DNA from: an uncultured Pelagibacteraceae bacterium
Lineage (GTDB): Bacteria > Pseudomonadota > Alphaproteobacteria > Pelagibacterales > Pelagibacteraceae
Reading direction: 5' to 3'
Length of the DNA stretch: 61,817 nucleotides
Assembly (NCBI GenBank): GCA_902539165.1
Contig: CACBHY010000006.1
Location: 1 to 61,817, forward strand
A program made the position numbers and the translations under genes. Numbering within the stretch: the stretch's first letter is position 1; each line of letters begins with the position of its first letter. Under the pieces are notes generated by a model. The model made no database searches and had not been told where the DNA came from. It worked only from the letters and a program-made list of their open reading frames with translations. Of this stretch, positions 1 through 9,021 are shown one piece after another.

Positions 1-623
1 TTAGAGGGATCCTCGATATAAGATTTAAAAACATTTGTAGTAACATAATTTAAATGTTTTTTTTCAAAACTTATAAGTGGTCTAACTATATTTATTTTGT
101 CTATAAGAGTTTTTTCACTAAAAGAAACTAAGCCGTTAAGCCCACTTCCTCTTGAAATTCTTATAAAAAAATTTTCATACAAATCGTCAATATGATGACC
201 TGTTAAAATAGTTTTGATATTCATTTTTTTAGCTTGATTAATCAAAAGACTATATCTTTTATTTCTAGCTAAAGACTGGATATTGCTAATAGGTTTTTTT
301 CCATTCCACTTTAAAATATCTGACCTTATATTATATTTTGTTAATAGTTTTTTTACCGATTGTGCTTCAGTGGATGAATTTTTTCTTAGTCTATGATCAA
401 CTATATAATAATAAGCGTTACACGATTTTTTAATTGAAAAAATTTTAGATAAGAAACATAAAGCCAAGCTATCTGGACCGCCAGAAACCCCTACAATAAA
501 ATCTTGGTCCAGTTTGAGAATATTTTCAAATTTTCTATAAATTTGAAATATTCTTTTATCTCTTAATTTGTTAAGTAAGTTTTTATGAGTCTTGTTTGAT
601 ACATTCAAATTTTTTGGACTCAT
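1..623 (-). CDS. tilS: tRNA(Ile)-lysidine synthase TilS, N-terminal part (cut by window edge)
   Basis: TilS uses ATP to attach lysine to C34 of the CAU-anticodon tRNA-Ile so that it reads AUA. Translating the minus strand from ATG at 623 gives about 207 open codons to the window edge. The PP-loop ATP-pyrophosphatase motif SGGPDS is at residues 47-52, followed by VDHRLR and TGHHIDD, as expected in the family. The C-terminus lies outside the window. The start lies inside the end of cpoB (41 bp overlap), so the two are probably co-transcribed; a start slightly downstream is possible. The family assignment is firm. Confidence 0.9.
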   Translation of the reverse strand, partial: MSPKNLNVSNKTHKNLLNKLRDKRIFQIYRKFENILKLDQDFIVGVSGGPDSLALCFLSKIFSIKKSCNAYYYIVDHRLRKNSSTEAQSVKKLLTKYNIRSDILKWNGKKPISNIQSLARNKRYSLLINQAKKMNIKTILTGHHIDDLYENFFIRISRGSGLNGLVSFSEKTLIDKINIVRPLISFEKKHLNYVTTNVFKSYIEDPS

Positions 624-1590
624 ATTTTGCTTTTTGTATTACTGATTGATTTGCATTAGGATATTGAAGCTCCACACCAGTGATCATTTTACATCCCTGA
701 TCTTTTTCTCCAATTTGTACCATTGATACACCTAGTTTTAATAAATTTATTGGTGCCTTCTTGCCTTTTGGATATTTTTGATATCCTTCTAAATAAGCTG
801 ATGCAGCATCTGTATATAATTGTCTTATTCTAAATGTTTCAGCATACCAATACTGAGCACTTCCTGCTAATTCGTGATCTGTATTAGAAAGAACAAATTC
901 TCTAAAAGCTCTCTCAGCTGTACTGTAGTCTCCAACTTTTAAAAAACTAGTTGCAAATTCATACTGTTTTTCTGGCGAAACATCTTGGGGTAATATTTTA
1001 TCCTCTGATTGAAAATTTTCAGTTACAATTGTCGCAGTAGTTTCAACTGATTGAATTTGCTGAGATGTATCAGAAGTTTCTGTATCTTTATATGATATTG
1101 AACCAAGATCTTGGGGCTGAGAACTTCCTGGAAGAATTTTATTTTCATCTATTTTGGGCTTTGAACTTAATTTAGATGAACTATTACTTAATATTCCTGA
1201 GCTAAGTGATGACTCTATATCTTGAAATCTTACTTGATTATCAGCTTGGATCTTTGACAATCGATTAGAAAGTTTGTCTAGTTTAAAATTTATTTCTTCA
1301 AAATTATTTGTTAATTGTCTAAATTGATCCTCGATTTCAGACAATTTAAGTAAATGTCTTGTGAGAACATCTTCTGAATTTGTATCTATTTCTAAGTCTG
1401 AGCTACTAATCGATGTATTTTCTATCTCAATTGATCCAGAGTAAACAGCCCTTTCAAGAGTTTTTAGATCATTTTTAATAATTTCTAAAGTTTCATAGAT
1501 ATTGTGATTATCTGCAAAGGAATTACTAATAATGAAAAAATTAAAAACAAAAATAATCTTAAATACAATTAATTTTAATATCATTTTCAT
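583..1590 (-). CDS. cpoB: Cell-division coordinator CpoB / YbgF, Tol-Pal associated
   Basis: This is a periplasmic TPR protein that links Tol-Pal constriction to peptidoglycan synthesis. The 335 residues begin with a signal peptide (about residues 1-26, ending SFADN). A coiled-coil segment follows (about 70-120), then a Ser/Thr-rich linker, then TPR-like repeats from about 205 to the end (EKQYEFATSFLKVGDYSTAERAF and an AQYWYAETF-type repeat). It lies last in the tol-pal order, but a strong terminator stands between pal and this gene, so it probably has its own promoter. Its end overlaps the tilS start. The family call is secure from domain order and position. Confidence 0.88.
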   Translation of the reverse strand: MKMILKLIVFKIIFVFNFFIISNSFADNHNIYETLEIIKNDLKTLERAVYSGSIEIENTSISSSDLEIDTNSEDVLTRHLLKLSEIEDQFRQLTNNFEEINFKLDKLSNRLSKIQADNQVRFQDIESSLSSGILSNSSSKLSSKPKIDENKILPGSSQPQDLGSISYKDTETSDTSQQIQSVETTATIVTENFQSEDKILPQDVSPEKQYEFATSFLKVGDYSTAERAFREFVLSNTDHELAGSAQYWYAETFRIRQLYTDAASAYLEGYQKYPKGKKAPINLLKLGVSMVQIGEKDQGCKMITGVELQYPNANQSVIQKAKYESKKFECIKQDS

Positions 1591-1600
1591 TAGTTATTTA

Positions 1601-1637
1601 CTTTATGATTATAAAAATGGCAAAAAAAAGACCCCAA
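1601..1637 (-). promoter_or_regulatory. Candidate sigma-70 promoter for cpoB-tilS
   Basis: On the minus strand a perfect TATAAT lies at 1613-1608, about 18 nt downstream of TTGGGG at 1637-1632, which belongs to the 3' arm of the pal terminator. A start near 1601 would leave a leader of about 10 nt before the cpoB ATG at 1590. Only the -10 box is convincing; the -35 matches consensus weakly. This is inferred from sequence alone. Confidence 0.4.
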
Positions 1638-1662
1638 TACAAGTGTTGTAGTTGGGGTCTTT
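1622..1662 (-). terminator. Strong rho-independent terminator downstream of pal
   Basis: Read on the minus strand, AAAGACCCCAA pairs with TTGGGGTCTTT, and inside this TACAA pairs with TTGTA around a 3-nt loop with a single bulged C, giving about 16 pairs. A run of eight T (1629-1622) follows. It begins 13 nt after the pal stop codon. It is the clearest intrinsic terminator I saw in the window and marks the end of the tolQRAB-pal transcript. Confidence 0.92.
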
Positions 1663-1674
1663 AGATTAAAATTT

Positions 1675-2166
1675 TTAATTTGCTTTAACAGTAACTGATC
1701 TTCTGTTTTTTGACCAAGACAATGGGTTTGAACCAGAGTCAACTGGTCTTTCTTTTCCATAACTTAATACTGTAATTCTGTCAGAAGATATTCCATAAGT
1801 CATTAAATAGTCTTTAGCTGCGTTAGCTCTTCTTTCTCCAAGGGCTAAGTTGTATTCTCTAGTTCCTCTTTCATCTGCATGACCTTCAAGTACTACATTG
1901 ATACTTGAATTTTTTCTCATCCATGCCGCTTGTGCTCTTAAAGTTTCTCTAGAAGCAGTAGTTAATATTGACTCGTTTGTTGCAAAGAAAACTCTGTCAG
2001 GAACTCCTTCAGCTAGATATTCAACTGTATCTGTTCCTGTATAAACATCACCTTGCATTGAGCCTTTTATATCAGTTGCAATTTCTTTTTTGGTTGCACA
2101 GGCTGATAAAACAAGACATGCGGTTAATACAATAAGTGTGTTTTTAAAAATTTTGCTTAATATCAT
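1675..2166 (-). CDS. pal: Peptidoglycan-associated lipoprotein Pal
   Basis: Pal is an outer-membrane lipoprotein that anchors the membrane to peptidoglycan and binds TolB. The 163 residues start with a lipoprotein signal whose lipobox LSAC ends at Cys23. An OmpA-like peptidoglycan-binding domain follows (about 55-160) with the typical GHADERGTREYN and LGERRA motifs. The start is well supported by an AAGGAG Shine-Dalgarno 7 nt before the ATG, stronger than most in this window. It is downstream of tolB and followed at once by the terminator at 1622-1662. Confidence 0.97.
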   Translation of the reverse strand: MILSKIFKNTLIVLTACLVLSACATKKEIATDIKGSMQGDVYTGTDTVEYLAEGVPDRVFFATNESILTTASRETLRAQAAWMRKNSSINVVLEGHADERGTREYNLALGERRANAAKDYLMTYGISSDRITVLSYGKERPVDSGSNPLSWSKNRRSVTVKAN

Positions 2167-2273
2167 TAAATTGCTCCTTGCTACTAATTTTATTGGGTTA
2201 CCTTTTCACAACTAATTAAAGGTTTCAAGTCTAAAAATCAAGAAATTTCAATATTTATAAGGTTAAATTTATA

Positions 2274-3614
2274 TTAATTACTTAATAAAGATGACCATGA
2301 TGGGTCAGATGCATCAGTAGGCGTCTTTATCTGACGCTCATTGTAACCTGTTAAATCAATAGACCACAACTTTGCAGTAAACCCTTCGCCTTTGTCGTTA
2401 GTCTTTGTTTCCCTATAAAAAATTAAAACTCTTCCATTTGGTGACCATGAAGGAGCTTCTTGATAATAATTTTCTGTTAACAACCTCTCACCTTTTCCAT
2501 CTGTTCTCATAACTCCGATATAAAATTTGCCTTTGTGTAACTTGGTGAATGCAATTAAATCTCCCCTAGGTGACCAAACCGGAGTTCCATAAAGTCCATT
2601 TCCAAATGAAATTCTTTTTACATTACTTCCATCACTCTTCATTATATAAATTTGTTGATAACCACTTCTGTCAGAATTAAATGTTATAAATTTTCCATCA
2701 GGCGAGTAAGAAGGTGAGGTGTCGATTGATGGATGATTAGTAATCCTCTCTACAATTCTGTTCTCTAAATCCATGGTATAAATATCGGATTTACCGTCTT
2801 TTGCCAAACTCATAATAATTTTTTTTCCATCTGGAGAAAATCTTGGTGCAAAAGTCATACCAGGAAAATCTCCTACCACTTCTTGTGTCCCAGTCTCAAT
2901 GTCTAATAAATAAACTCTAGGAAGATTTTTAAAGTAAGACAAATAAGTTACCATTTGACTTGTTGGGTTAAATCTTGGAGTGAGAACTAATTCATTTCCT
3001 AAAGTTAAAAATTTATTATTAAACCCATCCTGATCCATAATTGATAATTTTTTTATTCTTTGTGTCTTGGGGCCTTCCTCGGCAACATAAATAATTCTGG
3101 TATCAAAATATCCCTTTTCCCCAGTCAATCTCTCATAAACTTTGTCAGAAATGATGTGACCTACTCTTCGCCAATTGGTTGGAACTGTAGTAAATGCTAA
3201 AGCCATCATTTCTTTGGCTGCAAGTACATCCCATAACCTAAACTCAACTCTCAACTTATCATCTACATAATTTACCTTACCAGTTATCAGCGCTTGAGCT
3301 TTTATTAAATTCCAATCTTCAAATCTTGGTTTAAGATTGGCAATGTCAGGAGCTTGTAAAAAGGCCTCTTTATTTAAAGGATTAAATAATCCTGATGTAC
3401 TCAAATTATTTTCCACAATACTTGAAATTTCTTCTCCAATATTTTCTTTGTTTAAAGTTTTTTCAAAACTTTTTCTTGATTTCTCATCAATAGATAAAGG
3501 TGAAACTGCTACTGGAAGAGGATCAAGATTACCACGCGTAATATCAACTTCGATTAGTGCATATGAATTTATCGGAATTAGAATTAAAAATAATGTAATA
3601 ATTTTTTTTATCAT
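2274..3614 (-). CDS. tolB: Tol-Pal system periplasmic protein TolB
   Basis: TolB is the periplasmic partner of Pal in outer-membrane constriction. The 446-residue protein has a signal peptide (about 1-19), an N-terminal alpha/beta domain (about 20-160) and a six-bladed beta-propeller with repeated [16 protein letters not shown] and WSPRGDLI strands through the C-terminal half. The length is usual for the family. It lies 13 bp after tolA and 107 bp before pal. The larger gap before pal may hold an internal promoter, but I saw no convincing one. Confidence 0.97.
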   Translation of the reverse strand: MIKKIITLFLILIPINSYALIEVDITRGNLDPLPVAVSPLSIDEKSRKSFEKTLNKENIGEEISSIVENNLSTSGLFNPLNKEAFLQAPDIANLKPRFEDWNLIKAQALITGKVNYVDDKLRVEFRLWDVLAAKEMMALAFTTVPTNWRRVGHIISDKVYERLTGEKGYFDTRIIYVAEEGPKTQRIKKLSIMDQDGFNNKFLTLGNELVLTPRFNPTSQMVTYLSYFKNLPRVYLLDIETGTQEVVGDFPGMTFAPRFSPDGKKIIMSLAKDGKSDIYTMDLENRIVERITNHPSIDTSPSYSPDGKFITFNSDRSGYQQIYIMKSDGSNVKRISFGNGLYGTPVWSPRGDLIAFTKLHKGKFYIGVMRTDGKGERLLTENYYQEAPSWSPNGRVLIFYRETKTNDKGEGFTAKLWSIDLTGYNERQIKTPTDASDPSWSSLLSN

Positions 3615-3627
3615 ATTAATATTTATA

Positions 3628-4488
3628 TTAGCCTTCTAGCATCTCCCTTGCATCAAAATTTAACTGTAATTCTTTCCATCTTTCATAACCAGTCGTTGGA
3701 ACTCTTAATGGTTGACATAATTTCACGGCTCTTAAAGCACTTTCTGCTAAGACTTTATAAAATCCTTGTCCTGGTTTATTCATCCTTGCATGATCTAAAA
3801 TTTCAGTTTTTGTCACAGATCCATCTGGTTTTAATTTTAATTTAATTCTTACTAATAAATTTTCGTTATAAGGCAAACCTAATGGAATACTCCAACATCC
3901 AAAAATTTGCGCTTTAAGAGCATCTTCTTCGCTTAATGTTAATCCTGTATTCTCAATATTTCTCTCTTGATCTTGGGTAATATCATTATTTTTTTTAATT
4001 ACTTTAGCAGTTTCCTCCTTGGATTTGTCAATTAATGCAGCAATGTTATTTGGATCAAATAAATCCTTTTTTTCAAACTCTGAAACCTGTTTTACCTCTT
4101 TGTCAACTTTTTCTGGATTTTGTTTGTTTTCTTCTTTTGTTTTAATTTTTTTTACTGTTTTATCTGGAAGAGGAATAGCCTCTGGTGTCTGATTTTCAAT
4201 TTTTTTTTTATTTTGATCTGGAGAGACTACAGTTTTTGTTTTTGTTTTTTTAACTTTTTTTGGTGGAGCTTGTTCTGACACTAGCTTTTCTTTTTCCTTA
4301 ACTTTCTCTATAATTTTTTTTGCTTTTGGTGCAAAAGGAACATTTGTTTTTTCCGCTATCTGAATTAACTCAACCGATACAATTGGGGGAATATCCAAGG
4401 GTTTCTTTGACAAAAAAGGAAGGCTCATTGCAGTAACAATAATTAATACTGCATGAAAAACAGAAGATATAATAATACTTCTATTCAC
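3628..4488 (-). CDS. tolA: Tol-Pal inner-membrane linker TolA / TonB-like protein
   Basis: TolA links the TolQR motor in the inner membrane to Pal/TolB. The 286 residues begin with one transmembrane helix (about 5-26). A long Lys/Glu/Pro-rich spacer follows (about 50-190), then a compact C-terminal domain (about 195-280) with [11 protein letters not shown] and the TonB/TolA-like [12 protein letters not shown] strand. Sequence conservation in TolA is low, so the call rests on architecture plus position between tolR and tolB. It starts 5 nt after the tolR stop. Confidence 0.9.
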   Translation of the reverse strand: MNRSIIISSVFHAVLIIVTAMSLPFLSKKPLDIPPIVSVELIQIAEKTNVPFAPKAKKIIEKVKEKEKLVSEQAPPKKVKKTKTKTVVSPDQNKKKIENQTPEAIPLPDKTVKKIKTKEENKQNPEKVDKEVKQVSEFEKKDLFDPNNIAALIDKSKEETAKVIKKNNDITQDQERNIENTGLTLSEEDALKAQIFGCWSIPLGLPYNENLLVRIKLKLKPDGSVTKTEILDHARMNKPGQGFYKVLAESALRAVKLCQPLRVPTTGYERWKELQLNFDAREMLEG

Positions 4489-4493
4489 TCTAG

Positions 4494-4910
4494 CTAACGT
4501 TGTTTATAAGGTTCTGAAATTAACGCTACCTTTGTAAAGCCTGAGCCTGATAGAAGCCCCATTATTTCAAGAACTCTTCCGTAATTTATAGTTTTATCAC
4601 CTCTGACATAAATTCTTGTATCCGTTCTATTTTTTGAAACTGCCAAGACTTTTGCAATAATATTATTATACTCGACTTTAGACTCTTGAATGAATATCTC
4701 GCCTTTTGCATTTATAGATAATGTCAATGGTTCTGTTTCTTCAGGAAGGGAATCTGCAGAGCTTTCTGGTAAATCTACTTGGACTCCAACAGTTAACAAA
4801 GGTGCTGTTACCATAAAAATAATTAATAACACTAACATTACATCCACAAATGGCGTGACATTGATTTCACTCATGGGTTCTTTTGAAGAGCGATTTAATT
4901 TAAACGCCAT
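4494..4910 (-). CDS. tolR: Tol-Pal proton-motor subunit TolR (ExbD family)
   Basis: With TolQ this forms the proton-driven motor that energises TolA. The 138 residues have a short cytoplasmic start, a single membrane helix (about 21-43) carrying the conserved proton-path Asp23 in the segment NVTPFVDVMLVLL, and a periplasmic domain (about 60-138) with YVRGDKTINYG. It follows tolQ with no gap. The family and operon position are unambiguous; TolR rather than ExbD is chosen from the tolQRAB-pal context. Confidence 0.96.
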   Translation of the reverse strand: MAFKLNRSSKEPMSEINVTPFVDVMLVLLIIFMVTAPLLTVGVQVDLPESSADSLPEETEPLTLSINAKGEIFIQESKVEYNNIIAKVLAVSKNRTDTRIYVRGDKTINYGRVLEIMGLLSGSGFTKVALISEPYKQR

Positions 4911-5585
4911 TTAAATTATAGTTAAAAACCTTTTTGAAAAATTTTCTAATTTTTCAGAATACTTTTTGGAATCGTTGTTAAACTTATTATAAGCAACAAC
5001 TGCGGGTATTGCTGCTAATAGACCTAATGCAGTTGCAAATAATGCCTCGGCAATTCCTGGTGCTACTATAGCAAGACTAGTATTTCTTGAAATTGCAATT
5101 GATTGAAAAGAATTCATGATCCCCCAAACTGTTCCGAATAAACCTATAAAAGGTGCAGTAGAACCAACTGTAGCTAAAAAAGTAAAGCCTTTATCAATTT
5201 TTGCCATTTGTTTCTCAATCCCACTTTCTAAAAGTGCACTCATCCTCTCACTTAAATTGTTTCTTGTTTTTTTTTTTAATAAACCTTCCATTGCATTTTG
5301 AAAAACTAAAGCCATAGGATCTTCGAGTTTAGATGGTAGACTATTGTATAAATTTTCAGCAGACTTTGAGTTCCAAAATTTTTCCTCGAATTCCTCAGAA
5401 GATTTATTTATTTTTTTAAATAATCTAAATTTATCTAAGATTACTGCCCAAGAATATACTGAGCAAAGTATCAAAATAATCATCACTGATTTTACAATTA
5501 TGTCAGCTCTAAAAAATAAGCTGAATAAAGAAAAATCTGTGTTGGTACCTAATTCTACAGCATTTGCTGCTATATCTGCTTCCAT
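4911..5585 (-). CDS. tolQ: Tol-Pal proton-motor subunit TolQ (MotA/ExbB family)
   Basis: TolQ is the polytopic stator of the Tol motor. The 224 residues show three hydrophobic segments (about 29-48, 136-158 and 175-197) and the conserved VGSTAPFIGLFGTVWGIM stretch between the second and third. It is the first gene of tolQRAB-pal. The ybgC thioesterase gene that commonly precedes tolQ is absent here; ruvC lies immediately upstream instead, 53 bp away. Confidence 0.96.
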   Translation of the reverse strand: MEADIAANAVELGTNTDFSLFSLFFRADIIVKSVMIILILCSVYSWAVILDKFRLFKKINKSSEEFEEKFWNSKSAENLYNSLPSKLEDPMALVFQNAMEGLLKKKTRNNLSERMSALLESGIEKQMAKIDKGFTFLATVGSTAPFIGLFGTVWGIMNSFQSIAISRNTSLAIVAPGIAEALFATALGLLAAIPAVVAYNKFNNDSKKYSEKLENFSKRFLTII

Positions 5586-5638
5586 AATTACTCTTCACAC
5601 TTAAATGTGTCATGAATTTGACTTAAATTATGTTGTAT

Positions 5639-6136
5639 CTACTCTTCTTTTTTATATGTCTCAAAAAAATAACTAGCTATTAGAATAGCATCTGCCTTAT
5701 TAGAATCCTTTTTTTTTGATAGATTTGATGAATAATAAGGAAAAATTTCAATTGCTCTCGTTCTACTTGCGTCTTTTTCAGAATTAATTAAATTAAAATA
5801 TTTCTTCCACTTTGCAGGTCGAACAAAGTAGACTGAAAGCTGCATAGCGCTACAAATTCCTTTAAGTATTCCAAAAGATTGACCAAAATTGAACATGCTA
5901 GTAACTCCTTGACCTGGCATTGCTGTGACATGCTCAATAACCACTTTTATATTTTTTTTATCCACATTTTTTATTTTCTCTGAAATTTCATTAAAAATCT
6001 GAGATCCATTTACTTGCTTTTTATTCTTTTTACCCTCAATCATAGTCGGCATCTCTACCACATCTTTTATTGCTCCATCTTGAAAGAAACAAATTGACCC
6101 TGATATTCCTGGATCAATCCCTATTATTAGCATCAA
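5639..6136 (-). CDS. ruvC: Crossover junction endodeoxyribonuclease RuvC
   Basis: RuvC is a Holliday-junction resolvase. The 165 residues carry the RNase-H-like GIDPG motif with catalytic Asp8, Glu68 in VVIEHV, the AMPGQGVTSMFNFGQ segment and a late ADAILIAS motif with Asp149. Its start overlaps the yebC stop by 4 bp, the conserved yebC-ruvC pairing. No ruvA or ruvB is adjacent. The protein is close to the usual length of about 170 residues. Either of the first two Met codons could be the start. Confidence 0.93.
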   Translation of the reverse strand: MMLIIGIDPGISGSICFFQDGAIKDVVEMPTMIEGKKNKKQVNGSQIFNEISEKIKNVDKKNIKVVIEHVTAMPGQGVTSMFNFGQSFGILKGICSAMQLSVYFVRPAKWKKYFNLINSEKDASRTRAIEIFPYYSSNLSKKKDSNKADAILIASYFFETYKKEE

Positions 6137-6858
6137 TTAACCTCTAAATTAACATTTGAAAAAACATTTTGTACATCGTCATCATCTTCTAAGCTGTCTA
6201 AAAATTCTGTTACCTCATCTTTTTTTTCATTCTGAATATCTACACTATTTAGGGGTATCCATTCTATCTCTGTTGAAATAAAATTAGCTATTGTTTTTTC
6301 TAAATTTTTTTTAACATTATAAATTTCACTAATAGGACAATGAATTTCGTGAAAATCACTATGAGATATGCACTCATCAGCCCCAGCATTAATTGCTAAT
6401 TCCAAAATATTATCCTCAGAAATTTCTTTGTTATCAATCTTAATGATTCCCAATTGTTTAAAATTATGAGAGGCAGATCCCTGTGTTCCTAAACTCCCTC
6501 CATTTTTTTGAAAAATTGTTCTTATGTTAGAGGCTGTTCTATTTTTATTATCCGTTAGCGTCTCAACTATAACAGCAATCTTATCAGGCCCAAATCCCTC
6601 ATATCTTAAATTCTCAAAATTGGATCCAGTTGCTGCAGAAGATTTATCAATTGCTCTCTCAATATTGTCCTTAGGCATATTGGCAGATCTAGCAGCCTGA
6701 ATAGCAGATCGCAATCTTGGATTCATTGCAGGGTCTTTATCACCGAGTTTTGCAGCAACTGTAATTTCTTTTGATAATTTTGAAAAAATTTTTGAACGCT
6801 GTTTATCTGCTTTACCTTTTTTATGCTTTATTCCAGCCCAATGAGAGTGTCCTGCCAT
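6133..6858 (-). CDS. yebC: YebC/PmpR family protein (TACO1 / DUF28)
   Basis: The 241 residues begin with the family signature MAGHSHWAGIKHKKGKADK and continue through AIQAARSANMPKDNIERAI and RYEGFGPDKIAVIVET, all diagnostic. Members act as DNA-binding regulators in some bacteria, and recent work also ties them to relief of ribosome stalling; which applies here cannot be read from sequence. The tail is acidic (about 210-235), with several Asp and Glu residues in a row. It sits between the YmdB-like gene and ruvC, 9 bp downstream of the former. Confidence 0.96.
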   Translation of the reverse strand: MAGHSHWAGIKHKKGKADKQRSKIFSKLSKEITVAAKLGDKDPAMNPRLRSAIQAARSANMPKDNIERAIDKSSAATGSNFENLRYEGFGPDKIAVIVETLTDNKNRTASNIRTIFQKNGGSLGTQGSASHNFKQLGIIKIDNKEISEDNILELAINAGADECISHSDFHEIHCPISEIYNVKKNLEKTIANFISTEIEWIPLNSVDIQNEKKDEVTEFLDSLEDDDDVQNVFSNVNLEVN

Positions 6859-6867
6859 ATTTTTTAT

Positions 6868-7668
6868 TTAATTTTTGATAAGATTTCCAAGTATATAGCT
6901 TTGAATGTTGTTTGCTAAGCCAGTTTCTATATTGCATTCAACCAAAACACCACTCAAGGTAGCATCTCCAATAGCTGGAAAATGTTTAGTGGAGTTTTTT
7001 TTTAAAAATCTATTTAATGAGTTTTCTTTATTCATGCCAATGACTGAATCATAGTCACCACACATACCAGCGTCTGTTTGATATCCTGTACCATTATTTA
7101 AAATTCTTGCATCATTAGTTGGAATATGGGTATGAGTTCCTACTACAAGCGTAGCTTTGCCATCAAAAAAATGGCCAATCGCATTTTTTTCACTTGTTAT
7201 CTCACCGTGAAAATCAACAACAAGTATGTCGTAATCTTCTGTTAATTTCTTCTCATTTAAGAATTTCTGTGAAGCTTGAAAAACATCTTCACACTTTTTC
7301 ATAAACACATTTCCCATCAAATTCAAAACGCCAATTTTTATATTGTCATTTGTTTTATAAATATTAAATCCTTTTCCTGGTGCGGGTTCAAAAAGATTTT
7401 TAGGACGTAATAATCTTTCTTCTTTCTCAATATACTCCATAATTTCTTTTTGGTCCCAAACATGATTTCCTGTTGTAATAACATTTACTCCACAATCAAA
7501 AAAATCTTTGCATATTTCCTTCGTTAGTCCCACTCCTTGAGAAGCAGCATTTTCACCATTAACAATTACAAAATCGATATTTTTTGATTTGATTTCACTT
7601 AAGAGATTTTTAGTCAACTTTGAACAACCAGCGATACCAACTACATCGCCCAAAAATAATATTTTCAT
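6868..7668 (-). CDS. YmdB family metallophosphoesterase (TIGR00282-type)
   Basis: The 266 residues begin MKILFLGDVVG, followed by a VNGENAA motif, a GNHVWD motif (about 68-73) and GTHTHIPT (about 178-185). These are the metal-binding motifs of the calcineurin-like YmdB group, which hydrolyses 2',3'-cyclic nucleotides in characterised members. A DAGMCGDYDSVIG segment is also family-typical. It overlaps the upstream cyclo-ligase gene by one base and is followed closely by yebC. The exact substrate is unknown. Confidence 0.9.
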   Translation of the reverse strand: MKILFLGDVVGIAGCSKLTKNLLSEIKSKNIDFVIVNGENAASQGVGLTKEICKDFFDCGVNVITTGNHVWDQKEIMEYIEKEERLLRPKNLFEPAPGKGFNIYKTNDNIKIGVLNLMGNVFMKKCEDVFQASQKFLNEKKLTEDYDILVVDFHGEITSEKNAIGHFFDGKATLVVGTHTHIPTNDARILNNGTGYQTDAGMCGDYDSVIGMNKENSLNRFLKKNSTKHFPAIGDATLSGVLVECNIETGLANNIQSYILGNLIKN

Positions 7669-8210
7669 TAAATAATCTCTTTCTCGGTTATAATTATATC
7701 TAATTTCTTATCATGTTTCTTAACTGGTATAGTTTTTAATTTTTGAAAAGAAAAAGCAAGACCAACTTTTACTACTTTTTTGATCTTTGATATCTTTTGT
7801 ATGTAACGGTCATAAAAACCACCTCCATAACCTAATCTATTTAATTCTTTATCAAATGCCACCAAAGGAACAAATAAGATATCAGGGTAAACTCTATTTA
7901 AAGTCTTTGGTTCTGGGATGCCATATTTATTTATTAATAAAGGATCATTCTTATACCATTTATAAAATTCCATTTGACTTTTTTTTTTAATTTTTGGAAG
8001 TGAAATTGTAGAACCTCTTTTAAAAAAAAAATTTAAAATTTCTAAATCGTTAATCTCATAATTTGATGGATAGTATCCACCTATAATTTTTAAATTATAA
8101 TTTTTATTTTTAAGATATGAATAAATATTGTTTGGATTTATATTAATTAATTTTTTTGACTTGCTTTTTCTTAACTTTAATACTTTATCTCTTAACTTTG
8201 ATTTAATCAC
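7668..8210 (-). CDS. 5-formyltetrahydrofolate cyclo-ligase
   Basis: This enzyme recycles 5-formyl-THF to 5,10-methenyl-THF using ATP. In 180 residues it has an N-terminal Lys/Arg helix, GGYYPSNYEIND (about 44-55), and the family-defining VPLVAFDKELNRLGYGGGFYDRYI stretch split over about 114-138. It sits 4 bp after zapA. In many proteobacteria 6S RNA lies between zapA and this gene; here there is no room for it. Confidence 0.94.
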   Translation of the reverse strand: MIKSKLRDKVLKLRKSKSKKLININPNNIYSYLKNKNYNLKIIGGYYPSNYEINDLEILNFFFKRGSTISLPKIKKKSQMEFYKWYKNDPLLINKYGIPEPKTLNRVYPDILFVPLVAFDKELNRLGYGGGFYDRYIQKISKIKKVVKVGLAFSFQKLKTIPVKKHDKKLDIIITEKEII

Positions 8211-8214
8211 AAAT

Positions 8215-8661
8215 TTATTGGGATAGATTGTCTATTTTTGCCTTTTTGACAAAATTTGATATTTGGTCGGCTGCCTCATCAATTAACCGTTCATATTTTT
8301 TTTGATTACTTTCAATTTCAATTTTAAAATCTTCATGTTTTAAATTAAGTTTTTTTATTTCATCCTCTTTCTTATCTCGATATTCATAAATTAAAGATTT
8401 AAGTTCTTTAAATTTATTTGACAAATCTTTGAATTCATTTTTTCTTTGCTCGACCTTCTTTTTAGTCTCATAATACTCATCCATTATTTTCACTGCTGTA
8501 ATTAATAGAAGTTTATTTTCACCTAGATTGCCTAAATCATTTTTTAAATTATTAAACTTTTGACTAATTTTGATTAGCAATTCCTCTAAATGTTCTTCTT
8601 GTCCATCCTCACAGGACAATATGAATTCTTTATTATTAAAATTAATAGTTACATTTCCCAT
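8215..8661 (-). CDS. zapA: Cell-division protein ZapA
   Basis: ZapA bundles FtsZ filaments at the division ring. The 148 residues have the ZapA globular start (MGNVTINFNNKEFILSC, then DGQEEHLEELL), the LLLITAVKIMDEYYE helix, and a long charged coiled coil to the end, longer than in ZapA proteins of about 110 residues. The start overlaps the preceding coiled-coil gene by 13 bp, so translation is probably coupled. Confidence comes from the N-terminal domain and the zapA/cyclo-ligase neighbourhood. Confidence 0.9.
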   Translation of the reverse strand: MGNVTINFNNKEFILSCEDGQEEHLEELLIKISQKFNNLKNDLGNLGENKLLLITAVKIMDEYYETKKKVEQRKNEFKDLSNKFKELKSLIYEYRDKKEDEIKKLNLKHEDFKIEIESNQKKYERLIDEAADQISNFVKKAKIDNLSQ

Positions 8662-8972
8662 TTATCAATTTCTTCCAATAAAGTATCTGTTTCTTGATTT
8701 AATTCATCAATTTTTTCAGAAAATTCGATTTGTTTTCTTTCTTCTTGTTTTTCTTTATTTTTAATTTCCTCTAATTTTTTTGATAGCGACCCATGCTCCT
8801 CGAGTAGCTCTTTATATTTAATTTCTAGCTCTTTTTTTTCAATTTCTAATTGATTTTTTTGGATGCTTAAATTTTCAATATTATTTTGTAATTTTGGATT
8901 GGATAGGTCTAAATTTTTTAATTCATCTAAAACTGAAATTAATTTTTTTTCTTTTTCGTTTATAGAATTCAT
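8649..8972 (-). CDS. DUF4164-type coiled-coil protein next to zapA
   Basis: This is a 107-residue protein that is almost entirely one predicted coiled coil (about 5-103), rich in Glu, Lys, Leu and Asn, with no membrane or signal segment. Small coiled-coil DUF4164 genes commonly precede zapA in alphaproteobacteria, and the 13-bp overlap with zapA suggests a joint role in the division ring. Similarity to ZapB would be structural only. The function is inferred from context. Confidence 0.7.
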   Translation of the reverse strand: MNSINEKEKKLISVLDELKNLDLSNPKLQNNIENLSIQKNQLEIEKKELEIKYKELLEEHGSLSKKLEEIKNKEKQEERKQIEFSEKIDELNQETDTLLEEIDKWEM

Positions 8973-9021
8973 ATATAGATATAGTATTAAATAGATTCTT
9001 CTTAGTCTAGTCAGGATAATT

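Noticed and set aside
3337..3639. 100-codon plus-strand frame opposite tolB
   Set aside because: It is antisense to a well-conserved gene and has no domain or Shine-Dalgarno; it is a shadow of tolB.
5590..5612. CACACTTAAATGTGT palindrome upstream of tolQ as an operator
   Set aside because: The arms are four bases and the spacer is A/T; such palindromes are expected by chance here.
8205..8220. 6S RNA between zapA and the cyclo-ligase gene
   Set aside because: The gap is only 4 bp, so there is no room; 6S must be elsewhere or absent.
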